Shown piece by piece: positions 35,600 to 46,488 of a DNA stretch of 64,000 bases. Below the pieces are notes generated by a model. The model did no database searches. It was not told the origin of the DNA and saw only the letters and a list, made by a program, of their open reading frames with translations. A program made the translations under genes and the position numbers. The first letter of the stretch is position 1. Every line of letters starts with the position of its first letter. Source of the DNA: Sporothrix humicola (Eukaryota > Ascomycota > Sordariomycetes > Ophiostomatales > Ophiostomataceae); assembly GCA_021396245.1 (NCBI GenBank), contig WNYE01000058.1, positions 209,539 through 273,538 of the forward strand, read 5' to 3'.

Positions 35600-36448
35600 A
35601 TGGCCAACATCTCCCTCAGCAGACGCGACATTGATGTCCTCGGCAAGATCCGCGACCCGGAATCCAACCCAGAGACCGGCCTGCGACTCGATCCCGCCCT
35701 GCCCAAGGACCCGCACGTCACCGACGCCGCCGAGTATGCTGCTGTGAGCAACAGAGAGCGCGAGCTGATCTTGGCCATGCAGCAGGCCGAGATGGAGCTC
35801 GCCGGCCTCAAGCAGAAGACGCTCGCCGACCCTGTCGAGGCGTACCGCACATGTGTCACATCTCTGGGGAAACTGGTCGATGAGCAGCCCCAGTATGCCA
35901 GCGCCCGCAACAACCGTGCCCAAGCGCTGCGCCGACTCTATGGCGACGATATGCTTCTCGAGCCATTGGTCGACGGACCAGCCCCAGCGTGCTCTCCACT
36001 CCCCCAAAGAGGCGTCGCGGCCATTCTGACAGGCCCGGCCGTCGACGAGACAGAACGCGCACAGGCTGCCGCCACTGTGCTCGGTGACCTCGACCGTGCC
36101 GTTTCCTTGTTGATGCCACCGCCATCCAGTCTGTCCTCGGCCATGTCGCCTACGGCCGCCAAGACGCTGTCGCTCGCCTTTACCCAGCGCGCCGCCATCT
36201 ACCATGCCACCGCCAAACAACTTCAGTCTAAAGACCGCAGCTGCAACGCCGCTGTCAACCGCCCCGAGGCCCGCTGGTCCAAGATGGACTTTGAAGAGGC
36301 TGCCTCGCGCGACTTTGCCATGGGTGGCCGCTTCGGCAACGAGATTGCCCGCGGTCTGGCGGTCGGCACGAACCCAACGGCCAAGCTGTGCGGCCAGATG
36401 GTGCAGCAAATGATGAAGGGCGAGTATGGCGGAGAAGAGGAGCAGTAG
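35600..36448 (+). CDS. TTC36-like tetratricopeptide-repeat protein
   Basis: A 282-residue intronless protein. The ATG at 35600 (CTACAATGGCC) starts MANISLSRRDIDVLGKI; the frame is open further upstream but that part is leader. Features resembling TTC36 are LSRRDIDVLGKIRDPES at the N-terminus, an ERELILAMQQAEMELAGL helix pair, PQYASARNNRAQALRRLYGD, a later TPR helix SLAFTQRAAIYHATAKQL, the block FEEAASRDFAMGGRFGNEIA and a C-terminal TAKLCGQMVQQMMKGEYG. Animal TTC36 is about 190 residues; this one is longer because of a polar insert around 120-190. In mammals, TTC36 protects HPPD from degradation. Here the gene is head-to-head with HPPD, which suggests a shared pathway, but fungal function is not shown. 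Its stop lies 36 bases from the stop of the convergent NCE101 gene. Confidence 0.82.
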   Translation: MANISLSRRDIDVLGKIRDPESNPETGLRLDPALPKDPHVTDAAEYAAVSNRERELILAMQQAEMELAGLKQKTLADPVEAYRTCVTSLGKLVDEQPQYASARNNRAQALRRLYGDDMLLEPLVDGPAPACSPLPQRGVAAILTGPAVDETERAQAAATVLGDLDRAVSLLMPPPSSLSSAMSPTAAKTLSLAFTQRAAIYHATAKQLQSKDRSCNAAVNRPEARWSKMDFEEAASRDFAMGGRFGNEIARGLAVGTNPTAKLCGQMVQQMMKGEYGGEEEQ

Positions 36449-36484
36449 GAGAGAGGATTTGTCGTTTTCAAGGTGTTCGGTCGC

Positions 36485-36767
36485 TTAAGAGGCCGGCGTC
36501 TTTGTGGAACCTGTCAGGCGTCTGTGACAGAGTTAGTAAATACCCAGTTGGAAAAGCAACACAGCATGTACATAATAGCATCAATAATGAACATTTGAAC
36601 CACTCTTCCATGTCAACGTACCTCTTGATCAGATCAATCGTGTCCTGCGTCGACTTGCCCTTCTCTTTTTGCTCCCGGTTGATCCGAGTCGCCGCCGCCG
36701 ACACGCCGATAAAGACGGCAAAGATGGGGTCAGCGACCCGCGAGATAATGTATGCAGGGGCGGCCAT
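36485..36767 (-). CDS. NCE101: NCE101-like small membrane protein
   Basis: Exons 36622-36767 and 36485-36521 join across a 100-bp intron (GTACGT donor, TTACTAAC branch, CAG acceptor) to give 60 residues. The exon join yields DLIKRRLTGSTKTPAS. The N-terminal half has one hydrophobic helix (AYIISRVADPIFAVFIGVSA) followed by the basic stretch TRINREQKEKGKSTQDTID, the pattern of fungal NCE101 (non-classical export protein 1), a 50-60-residue protein linked in yeast to secretion without a signal peptide. The unspliced frame reads into an unrelated tail, so the short spliced form is preferred. The stop is 36 bases from the TTC36-like stop; on the other side, the start is divergent from eL27. Confidence 0.88.
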
Positions 36768-37411
36768 TTTGGTAATTGGATTGGGTGTGCTATTGTGTTG
36801 TATCTCGTAGAGTGTTGAGGGCAATGCTGTCGTTTGTTTTGCTTCAAGCCTCGGAAGAGCACTGAACTTTGGCCCACGATTTCCCGACATGGGGAGGAGA
36901 GAAAGGAGCCAATCAGAGGAGATCGACCCGCTTTTTCGACCGAGCGATAATAGTGGAGCTTCATCTGGTCCTCCAAATCCAGGCCAAGGAGTGTCACGTG
37001 AATATCATGAGCCAAAACCCCTTCTCATTCTGACCACCCACTTATATCCTACTTAGTCATCAGGTCCAGCCAATGATAGCTTGCCATCGAACGGACCCGG
37101 CGAATATTTTTTGCCCACACAATTTTTTTTTCGAAATATTGCACCAGTTGTGAGGGTGCGCTAGGGGAAAAAACCTAACGCTCCACCTTGCGCTCTCTCT
37201 TTCTCTTTGGCAGTGCGAGATTCTTCCCCCTCTGGTCTGAAAGAAATTCCGGAACGTGTGCACCAACAAATCGACAAAACCGACTTTTTTCGCATCGACG
37301 CCCAATTTTCAACGATCCGTCTTGTCGAGCCTATTTTCATTTCCCCCCTTTTCAACCTTCAACCACCACCATTCCGAGTTAAGGGAAATTCAGTTCTTTC
37401 TTTAATTCAAA
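36768..37411. promoter_or_regulatory. Divergent promoter region, NCE101 / eL27
   Basis: 644 bases between two divergent ATGs. The eL27 side has a CT-rich leader (about 37190-37400) ending CTTTAATTCAAA just before the ATG, typical of strongly expressed ribosomal-protein genes in fungi. No further site can be named with confidence. Confidence 0.5.
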
Positions 37412-38432
37412 ATGAAGTTCCTCAAGGTTGGCCGTGTTGCCATCATCACCCGCGGCCGTTACGCCGGCAAGAAGGTAAGGATTGATTGAGGGAGGAAGAC
37501 GAAGAAGGATCGAAAGTTTTTGTCTCGAGAGTCACGACGGGAGGAGCAATCGCTTGCTGGAAGCGGACACCGAACGGAAACGACGACAGCACAGAGAAAC
37601 AACACGCCGCCGACAACAAAGATTTTTCTTTCGACATTGGACGAACCTCGAATCCCGAACATCGATACGACCTGAATCCCAGACGACCACGACAAGGATC
37701 TTTAACTATTGAAGTGGGAGATGGGATTACTGGTTGACCTGCGACAAGAGAGGGACGAACACGAGATGGATTGACAATGCCGACTGTCACGTTGTTGCTG
37801 TAAACCGAGATGACGAACACGGACGACAATTCGAGATTGGAGACTCTAGATCCTGCCTTGGACCTCCCTGGGCCTCGTCCGAGGACCAAAAATCAATGGA
37901 CGACAGACGACGGACAGCAGAACGCAATCACACCACGCTGGGACTCTCGAGACAAGAACTTTTGGTCAGACAGATGGACAGGAATAAGAACGTCGGAACT
38001 AACTCTGCATCCCCCAGGTCGTCATCATCCAGCCTGTTGATGCTGGCAACAAGCTGCACCCCTACGGCCACGCCCTGGTCGCCGGTATCGAGCGCTACCC
38101 CTCCAAGATCACCCGCCGCATGTCCAAGACCCGGCAAGAGAAGCGCAGCAAGGTCAAGCCGTTCATCAAGGTCGTCAACTACAACCACCTGATGCCCACT
38201 CGCTACACCCTGGAGCTCGAGGGCCTCAAGGGCGTCGTCTCCAACGACACCTTCAAGGAGGTCAGCCAACGGGAGGAGGCCAAGAAGACGGTCAAGAAGG
38301 TCCTTGAGGAGCGGTACACGAGCGGCAAGAACCGGTGGTTCTTCACCCCTCTGAGTAAGTTGCAGTTGCCTCCCAGACGAAGTTTTCAAGACCAACGTAC
38401 CTGAACACCACTAACATGCCGCAGAATTCTAA
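37412..38432 (+). CDS. RPL27: 60S ribosomal protein eL27
   Basis: Three exons, 37412-37474, 38018-38354 and 38425-38432, encode 135 residues, the normal eL27 length. Exon 1 gives MKFLKVGRVAIITRGRYAGK (the KOW-type start), exon 2 carries VDAGNKLHPYGHALVAGIER, KVVNYNHLMPTRYTL and NRWFFTPL, and exon 3 adds only two full codons and the stop, so the protein ends LKF. Intron 1 is 543 bp (GTAAGG donor, AACTAAC branch, CAG acceptor), much longer than other introns in the window; intron 2 is 70 bp (GTAAGT donor, CACTAAC branch, CAG acceptor). The protein is part of the large cytosolic ribosomal subunit. An early, long first intron is common in fungal ribosomal-protein genes. Confidence 0.96.
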
Positions 38433-39727
38433 ATGGGTTGTGTTTTCGTTTCCTCTTTTTTGTCATTTGCGGGAGGGTCATGATGTTGTAATTCCAACGT
38501 CTGTTACAAAACCGGTCATATAAACAACCAAAAAGAAAAATATTTAAACAATACTCTTTTGACGATTCTCTTTTCTTCCTTTTATTCCCACCCTTATTGT
38601 CTTGTCGCACGCCCACCACGCATCCATCTCCGGGCCCCGGTCAACCCTTTACGAACTTGTCTGGACCAACAACTCGGCATGTATACGGAGGCCAACCGGC
38701 TATGACTGGAAAGGAGGAGGTGACGGCATGATAGTGAATACCTTTGCAGGGAAAGGCGTTGTTCAAAAGTGCTATTTCAAAACTCGGAAAACCAGGGGAC
38801 GGGATCACAAAAATGTCGAGGTGATGGGAATGGCGTCGGTTTGGTCAAAAATGGATTTGATTGATTGCCAGGAACGCATTGAAAAAGCTTTTACGGACGG
38901 AGGCAGTGTGTCACCGTTCTCGGCGAGTCCCGCCGAGAACGATCAAGATACTGAAATGATACAAAAAAACTTGAACAACCACTACCACCATTGCACCCAC
39001 TCTGACATTGACTGTGAGCATATGATGTAGGCAATGCAATGCAATGGACAACTGGCCGGGTCCTGTCACGGATGTATACGTTGGTGTATTAAAATATATC
39101 ATTTGGGATTAAATATCAGATATAAAGATTGCCACGAACAATGGTCGTGGTTCCTAATAATCGGTACATAACTTCTGCATCTAGACACCGCTTTGCTTTT
39201 CCTCCATCCATCTCTCCCTATCATGCTATATAAACCTTGCTGCACCGGACAATGACAATGTATGAAATGACAAGATACATGCAAATAAAAAGCGACAAGA
39301 AATCAAATTGAAACCCTTCTATTAAGTAGACCTAGCATATTACACCGCGTAAAGAAAATATGAGACGCATTGAGCAAGAAAAACATGAAAAAATGAAAGA
39401 AAGGACAACACCCCTGTCAAGTACAACAGAAAAATGACAGAAGAAAAACAAGCAGTTTAAAAATGTATATATATACTCCGAATGCTCAGCGTGGGCCCGT
39501 CGCTTTTCCGCGACCAGGCCTCCAACGCGTTTGGTTGATTTTTTTAGTTGTTCGTAGTCGTACGAGGTACTCCCAGCAAGTGTCAAGAATGGGGGGATGT
39601 TGGTTTGGCAAATAAAAAGAAGAAAGATGTGGACACTTGCGTGATTAGGAGAATAGAGTCGAAAGTCGAAAATGCGCCGCCATCGAAATGCACATGTCTT
39701 TACACAGGGTGCGTGGGCGTGGTTTGA
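38433..39727. other. Convergent 3' spacer, eL27 / sugar-nucleotide transporter
   Basis: 1.3 kb between converging stops, expected to hold two 3' UTRs. It includes a perfect 11-bp hairpin at 38915-38941. A 142-codon frame at 38602-39030 shows no family and is not called. Confidence 0.5.
38915..38941. repeat. Perfect 11-bp inverted repeat with 5-base loop
   Basis: CGTTCTCGGCG, AGTCC, CGCCGAGAACG: arms match without mismatch and are GC-rich, in a convergent 3' region. It could form a stable RNA or DNA hairpin. Confidence 0.9.
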
Positions 39728-41101
39728 TTATGAGCTGCCAGGCAGGTTGACCGGCAGGTTCACCGGCAGGCTGCTCGGGTTGGTCCAGCCGAGGACGATG
39801 AAGATGGTCGTCAGGACAGTGCCGCCAATGATGAGCTTGCGCAGAGCCGGGCGCGTAGCACCGAACTCGGCCCACTTGCGGCCACCCTCAGCGGCGTAGT
39901 TCTTGAGGGTGTCGTAGCCCAGCTTGAAGTAAACCATGCCGGACAGGGCAATGCCGTAGCCGAAGAACTGGAGGCCCGTGACGGGGGTGCCCCAGATCAG
40001 CATAGAGGCGGCGACCAGCAGGATGTCCTTGAGGACACCGCACAGGGTCAGGACGAGGACCGAGGTCTTGCCAATGAGGAAGACGACAGAGACGTTAAGC
40101 AGGAAAGCGCACAGGCCGTTGAGGAAGAACATCAGGTAGCCGACGTTGTTGAAGTCCTCCATGGTGACCCTGGGGACCTCCCACAGCAGGGCGACAACCA
40201 GGTTCATGGTGGCGCAGACGGGCGCAAAGTAGTAGAGAGAGACAAGGGGGTCCATCTTGAAGTCGGCGGAGCTCAGCAGGCGCTGGACCATGGTCAGGCG
40301 CAGAGCCTCGAAGACAATACCTCCGAGCTGGTAGAGGAAGCCGACCATGACGAAGCGGATCTCGCCGAGCGAGGCCAGGACGACACCAAAGACGATGACC
40401 ATGACGTTGAGGAAGACCTTGAGGCTGGGCTGGGACAGACCCATGGCCCAGCTGGCAAGAAGGACGGCAACGGGGGTGGTGGCCTTGAGCATCTGGATGA
40501 AAGCAACACTGAGGTAGAGGTAGGTCAGGTTGCCGCAGATCAAGCTCAAGCTGAAGAAGACGCCGATGGGGACGATGGCGCGCAGGTAGACGCGGCCGGT
40601 CATCTTGACCGACTTGCGGCCGTCAATCAGGGTGGTGTAGCGGGCGAGGAGCTGTGTCATGATCGTCGCAAAGATAAGGTGGTAGGCGGTAAGGATAACA
40701 GGGAAGCCTGCAGAGATGTAGGGTTAGCATTCATGTCGAGTCGATGCCTCAATGGTTGTCATTGTCTGGTAGATCCTGTTATTTGGGTTGGATTGACATA
40801 CGGAAGTTCAGGGTGCTGAGAATCCACTTGTTGAACAGAATGACGGACGAGCTCAAGCTGATCCAGGCACTGTAGACAAAAAAGACGATAGATTAGCAAC
40901 TGGCCGAGGCAACCATCGAGTTGGAGGTATCGTAGGATGCTGGGTTTGAACATACATCACGTAGGCTGCGGCAGGGATGGCGGACTTGGGAGCCTGCGAC
41001 TTCTCGGCATCCGGGTTGACGGTCGGCAGGACGGGTACCGAAGAGCTGGAGCCGGCCTCACGGGGGCCCTCGCCCGACGTCCGCATCTTCTCTTCGCTCA
41101 T
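39728..41101 (-). CDS. DUF250/TPT-family nucleotide-sugar transporter, probable UDP-galactofuranose carrier
   Basis: Three exons, 40956-41101, 40802-40869 and 39728-40707, joined across introns of 86 and 94 bp (both GTATGT donors, CAG acceptors) give 397 residues. The joins read AAYVIAWISLSSSVILFNKW and STLNFRFPVILTAYHLIFAT, typical first and second helices of the triose-phosphate/nucleotide-sugar translocator family. Conserved parts include FIQMLKATTPVAVLLASW, GEIRFVMVGFLYQLGGIV and VLVLTLCGVLKDILLV; about ten hydrophobic segments are visible. The first 45 residues are polar and cytosolic. Family members exchange sugar nucleotides across the Golgi membrane. In Aspergillus the UDP-galactofuranose carrier (GlfB/UgtA) is encoded next to UDP-galactopyranose mutase; here the mutase is the next gene, divergent, so that substrate is the best guess. 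Family call strong, substrate inferred. Confidence 0.85.
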
Positions 41102-44100
41102 GTTGGCGGTTGTGATGTTGTGTGGTGATGAAAAGGGAGAGGAAGGAGAATGCGCGTGGAAGAAGAAGTCGAAGATGAGATGAAAGGCTTGGCGACTGGT
41201 CTCGGAAGGAATTGAAGGTCGAGTTCCAATAGCAGGGGAAGGAGGAGAGAGAAAGGAAGAGGAAGAGAAAGAATTGGAGAGAATGTGAGATAGGATGAGG
41301 ATGGGGTTGTGATGTCTGTGTGGAGGAGAATTGAGTGGTAGATTGGTAGAGGTTGCAGGGAAGGGGGGGGGATTGTAGGCTGTAACTTTTTTCTGTTCAA
41401 CCCGCGTAGTGGTCGAATAGGGGAGGTTTTGGCGTGGTTTCTGCTCTTTTTGCAGTGTATTGCGCGTCGATTCGCGACAATGACGAAGCGTGGCTTTTTT
41501 CTTTCTTTCTGTGCTGCGGCTCGCCCTCTTTGGCTCTTTTTGGGGGCTTTCTAGGGAGAACAAGGGGCCAAGCGAAGCGTTAGTGCGCGTCTTTTCTGAT
41601 ACGACCTGCGATAGAGCTGGTTTTGGCGTTGCTTTAGCACACTGGAAGTTGGACCAAAGTTGGATGGAGGGTCGTGGGTGGCACCGAAGCAAAAAAAAGT
41701 TGATCCAAAAGAAGGCGAATAGAAAGCTTGGTTTGACAAAAGATTGGTCGAGACCATGCAGCCCCAGGGGAAGGAAAAAGAGGGAACGCGAGATAATTAC
41801 GGAGCCACAGAAGGGGAAGGAGTGGGGGAAACTTAGGAAATAGGGGGTGGTGCAGCGACAGCAAGCGCTATGGGGCGTTGATGGGCACAAAGAAGGAGTA
41901 AACGACGCTGCCACCCTCCTGTTTCTTTCCTCTTCTTTCGCTATTTCCTGTTCTGTCCCACTAAAAAAAAAAAAAAAAAAAGAGAGATTAGGGACTGGCA
42001 CTAGAACAAGGTTAAGAAGAAAAAGGGAAGGCGAGATGGGCCATGAAAGAAAAACACAGGTATGGTAGGCAGGAGAGATGTGCAACAATCACAGATGGCA
42101 GGAACGATGGTATCTTGAGAGACTGTTTGTTGATACAAGGTAAGAAAAGATTCCAGGTGCCTCCTTCCGTTCCCTGCACTGTCCGTCTTGGAAAGAAAGA
42201 AGCTTCTGACGCTGTGAGACCTATTGGAGTTTACGAGAACTGTCATGAACAACAATGCACAGAATAATAAAAATTGATGTGAGCGTGGGAAATTGGCACC
42301 GGGTGTAAAAGAGAAGCGGCCAGCGGGAGCGGAAAATTGCGTAGTTTTGCACAGCCATGATTTAATCAAAAGAGAAGGGAAAAAAGACACGATGGAGAGA
42401 CAGGTGAAAAGGGGAAAACTGCCATGGGGGCCTTGGGAAGTACTCATTCGCTATCTACTAGCGCAAAAAGATACATCGCGCCTCCTGCACCTCAGCATGC
42501 AGGTACTGTATTATCGGCAACCCATTATCCCCTCCTGCCAGAAGTGATAGTCTGCATGACAGAGAGGCGGCACTTTATAACCAAATCAGGGAATAAGAAT
42601 ATTCACATCTTGTTCGACAGGTGGCTCGCCTTGACTTGCAACACAGGAAGCACACTGCCGTATCTTGTGTTCTTTTGTGTCCTGTTTGTGCCTGTCCACT
42701 CCTTCGTAGGATGTATTACGAGGCACGGTGCCCGACTGCCTGGTGTTGGTCGTGCATTTTTCTCATGATATTTTCTCGTATTTTTCATGCCGTCTTACTC
42801 TCCAGGACGACGTTCCGCCGGCTATTCTCTTTTTGATTTTTGAATTTTCTTGTCCGCATTTTACGGTTGCAGGCGCCTGTGCAACATGCCTTGGTCTTCG
42901 CCCGTGAGCTACAGTGCCGGTCGGCTGGGAAGCAAAGTCACAAAGAAGCACAAGTGAAGAAGCAGAAAGAATGCCAGGTTTTGCTGTCGACATTTCCCTG
43001 AATCTGTTCGTCAAGTGTTTTTCTAGCGTTACATCCCCCATATTCAATTTCGACAGGGGGGCATGCTAAATTAGCAACTGGTTTTTGTTCATTTTGCCTT
43101 TTGAGTTTTGATATTCTCGAAAGAAGGAGGAATGTTCCGCGCTAGAATAAGTTTTTGAGTGGACACATAGCAATGGAAAGTGAAGGCGATATGGAATAGA
43201 TAGTTAGATGCGGCAGAGACAATAGAAAGGGGCTCTTGGGCACTCTATTTCTCTGGGCAAATCAGAACCAACAGGCCGACCACGCAGCAAAAAGACAGAC
43301 AAGCAATGCAGCTTTCTTGCTGAAAAGCCTCTTCTGATAAACAGGGACTGATTCTGGAAAGGGCCAAAGGGAAAAGGATCGAGATGTGACCCTATCAAGG
43401 AGAACAAGCTGGATTAAAAATGGTCCCAAAAGTGGAAACGCGGCTGCGTTGCGTGCTTTTGGGCTTGGAGGGAGGGAGTTTAAAGCAACTGAAACAAGGA
43501 AAATGCCGTCGCTTGTTATCTTGAGAACACGACAAGTGTCTTTTGAGCCTCGAGAATCTTCAGAAGCTAAGTATCAAGAGTCTTGCCAGCTTGTTAACGC
43601 CTGTCGGCTTCGGTTTCAACAGTCGCAGATCTTCATTTTTCTGGTGCCCGGCTGTGCTGCCAACTCTCCCTGTGAATATTCCTGCAAGTAGCCGTTGCAG
43701 GTGCTGGGAATTGCAGGACCTTTCAAATCCCCCACGCGAGTCCACTGCATTTTTTGTTTCTTGTTCTTTGAGGGCTGCAAGTAGAAAAACCGATCGGTAA
43801 AGTGAATTGGAGATTGGGCTTGTCCAAGATTGTGTTGATAATGATAACCTCGGCGATTTTTACCACGAATGCACATAAAATGCAAGGCCTTTTTTGATGC
43901 ACCAACATCTCAAAGCAAGGCTGCGATCTTTCGTCCTACATCTCATTGAACGACTCGATTTTTTGACAGTAATCCGGCAGTGAATTTCAGATGACATGCT
44001 GTGCAATCGCCTGTTTAGGAAAGTATGGAGCAAATCCTTCCATCTGATTGTGTGTCCCAGAATGAGAAGCTCATGTGCCAAGAGCTTTGGGGAGATCTTG

Positions 44101-46488
44101 GCGATGGTGCTGCACGTTGACGTAAATCCAATTGGCGGGCGGTCCCTTTGAACTGCCGCAAGCTTGACAGCACTGCTGACGGACAGCAGATCAAGATGCC
44201 ACTGGCGCGTACAAACTCATGTGTATCTTACAATCACAGATTTTTGAATCTTCGTATCTCGGTCACGTCCTTTTGTGCCTCTTTGCCATCATCGTGCTAG
44301 CTTGCACCGGCTGAGTTCGCGGGCCAGGCCGGCTGACGCATTGGCAACACATGGCACAAGCCGGGTCCAGGCGTTTGTGTTATTTTCTTCTTTCTTCTTT
44401 TTTTTACCCATTGGGTCCTGGCCTTGATTCATAGACATTGCAACGGCCGGCTGAGCTGCCGCTGCCCGTTGGACCGAGTCGCACATTTTCTTGTACTTGG
44501 TCCTCGTAAGATGCTTGTAGAGATGCCACGACATGTCAAACACCGTTGACGAGAGGACAGACGAACCGGGCCGTTTTCCACCAGAGACAATACACAAAGA
44601 CACAAAGACACAAAGACACACAAGGCCACTCAAAATGACACCCGTTTGTCTTTTATTTGTGTCCCGTCTGTCTCATCGTGTACTTTGCTTGGCGAGAAAA
44701 AGCAACCAGAGCCAGGCTAAGAAAGCCTCAAGGACAAACTTTCAGCCTCGTCTCTTTGGCTCTTTGATGCACCTAACCCACTGCCCACGGACAGTTCGTC
44801 AGGATTGGACCCTGGGGCTTGTAGTTTGGTAGGAACGCCACCAAGGATCTGCCCGTTGACGATGATTCGCAGATACGGATTATACGTCTGAAACACGTCG
44901 AGTTTCTGTAGCCTCAATGGACGGCGGATTGCTGTTGGATGACCTCCTGTTGGCCGTCGCTTCGCTCAAGAAGCAGAAAAATCCATACGAATATCTCGAG
45001 CACAAACAGGCCAACAGACAACGACCCGTCTTAACTCTACCCATTTTTAGATTGCCTGCATGGAGCCTCTTTGCGAGACTGCGTCATGGATCGCGGGAAA
45101 GGCTGTTCAGCGCACTCTCCGGGTGCCTTTTCTATATGAAAATAGAGTAGTTATATCTTTGCCGAAATAACAAGAAAATAACAGCAAATGGCGTCGAATA
45201 ACGAGGAACATTCTCTCAAAAACACGTTTCCTGGCCATGGCCATGATTTTCATCAACGACTGGAAGTGCAATCTCCCGTCTGTTCTTGCTATCCCCCGAC
45301 CAACACCTGTCAAGTTATTCCGACCTGCCTTGCCCCTTTTTCTTGTGGCGTTTTTCCAGATTTGATTTTGCAAGATATCCCAGATATCCCAACTATCTCC
45401 TCTTTCGAAGTTTGGAAGAAGCCCAGATCTTCAATAGAAGCCAGAAAAAGAAACCACAGCTGGGGATAACTTACGACGACTTTCTTAGCTCACCGTCCAG
45501 ACCTCGAAGATTCTCACCGCGTGCTGAGTTACCGGGCAAATACTGGCCGCTGTCCTCTCGATATTCAAGAAAAAAGGGGCAGAGGTCGAAGTTGCCAAAT
45601 AGCGCCGTTCTCACTTGCCGGCTTGTGACAGCGCTAACAAGACGTTAGTTCTAGAGGCGGTCTGTGGTTACCCGTATTTTTCAGTTCTTTCTTTTCTTAA
45701 ATTTTTTCTGGCTGCCCCACTCAACCCTTTTCTCTAACGCTAGCGCGCTGGCAGGCTGTTGGACAAAAGAAAGACACCAGCGTCGCGACAGGGGTCAGGG
45801 GCGAGGGGCGAAAGACTTGCCTTCAGAAAAGAACGATAGAAAGAGGAAAGAGGGCGGGACCTGGACCAGGCAACGGCTTAACCCAAAATAAAAAAAGAAA
45901 TCCAATAATAATTTTAACTGCGTTGTCGGTGCCCCGCCAATCGCCAATCGAGCAGGAGCACGCTCGCAGAAACACAATGAGGGAGAAGCAGAGAAAAGAA
46001 GGAAGCGGCGGTGGGCGTGCAAGCCTCTTCGGGGCCTGGCCAGCAAAGGAAAGGTGGGTGTGATTGCTCTTGCTGTTTTTGGTCGCAACACGAGGGGGCA
46101 TGAACCGTAGAGGAAAGAGTGAACAGACGTACAGAGCACGTTATTTCCATTTTGAATTATTATTGCGATTATGATTGTGCCTCCTATTATTTGATTGTCA
46201 CCAAAAAAGAAAACAAACCAGGAACAGCTTCCGGGCAACCAACACAAACACAGTAGCCGATCTGTCATCGCCTGTTCCCTGTCCTTTTGCTCGTTTTCTG
46301 CTTGTCTTGTCGAGAATTCTTTGACAAAGAACCTAGACCCTTATTTTCTCTCATCTCTAGAGCTTCCCCAGCCTTGCTGCCTCTTACCGCTCTTCTTGCA
46401 TCTTCCTTCCCCATTTTCTGCCCCTCTCCCCAACAACCTCTCTTTTACAACAACACAACAAACCTCGAAACAAGGGAAATCTGCAACA
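41102..46488. promoter_or_regulatory. 5.4-kb divergent spacer, transporter / UDP-galactopyranose mutase
   Basis: Contains both promoters and leaders. CT-rich DNA precedes the UGM start (46.25-46.48 kb), and GA-rich DNA on the plus strand precedes the transporter start (41.1-41.9 kb), as expected for two leaders. A 19-base A run is at 41963-41981 and a short GACACAAA array lies near 44588-44620. Reading frames up to 411 codons at 40853-42088 are leader or overlap translation without motifs. No gene supported. Confidence 0.5.
41963..41981 (+). repeat. A19 homopolymer
   Basis: Nineteen consecutive A in the leader region of the transporter gene (T run on its coding strand). Could be a promoter dA:dT tract that excludes nucleosomes. 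Confidence 0.9.

Noticed and set aside
37475..38017. Box C/D snoRNA in the first eL27 intron
   Set aside because: One imperfect C-box-like word and no D box downstream; no terminal stem found.
38602..39030. 142-codon frame after eL27
   Set aside because: No recognisable domain; lies in a convergent 3' region and runs through a perfect hairpin.
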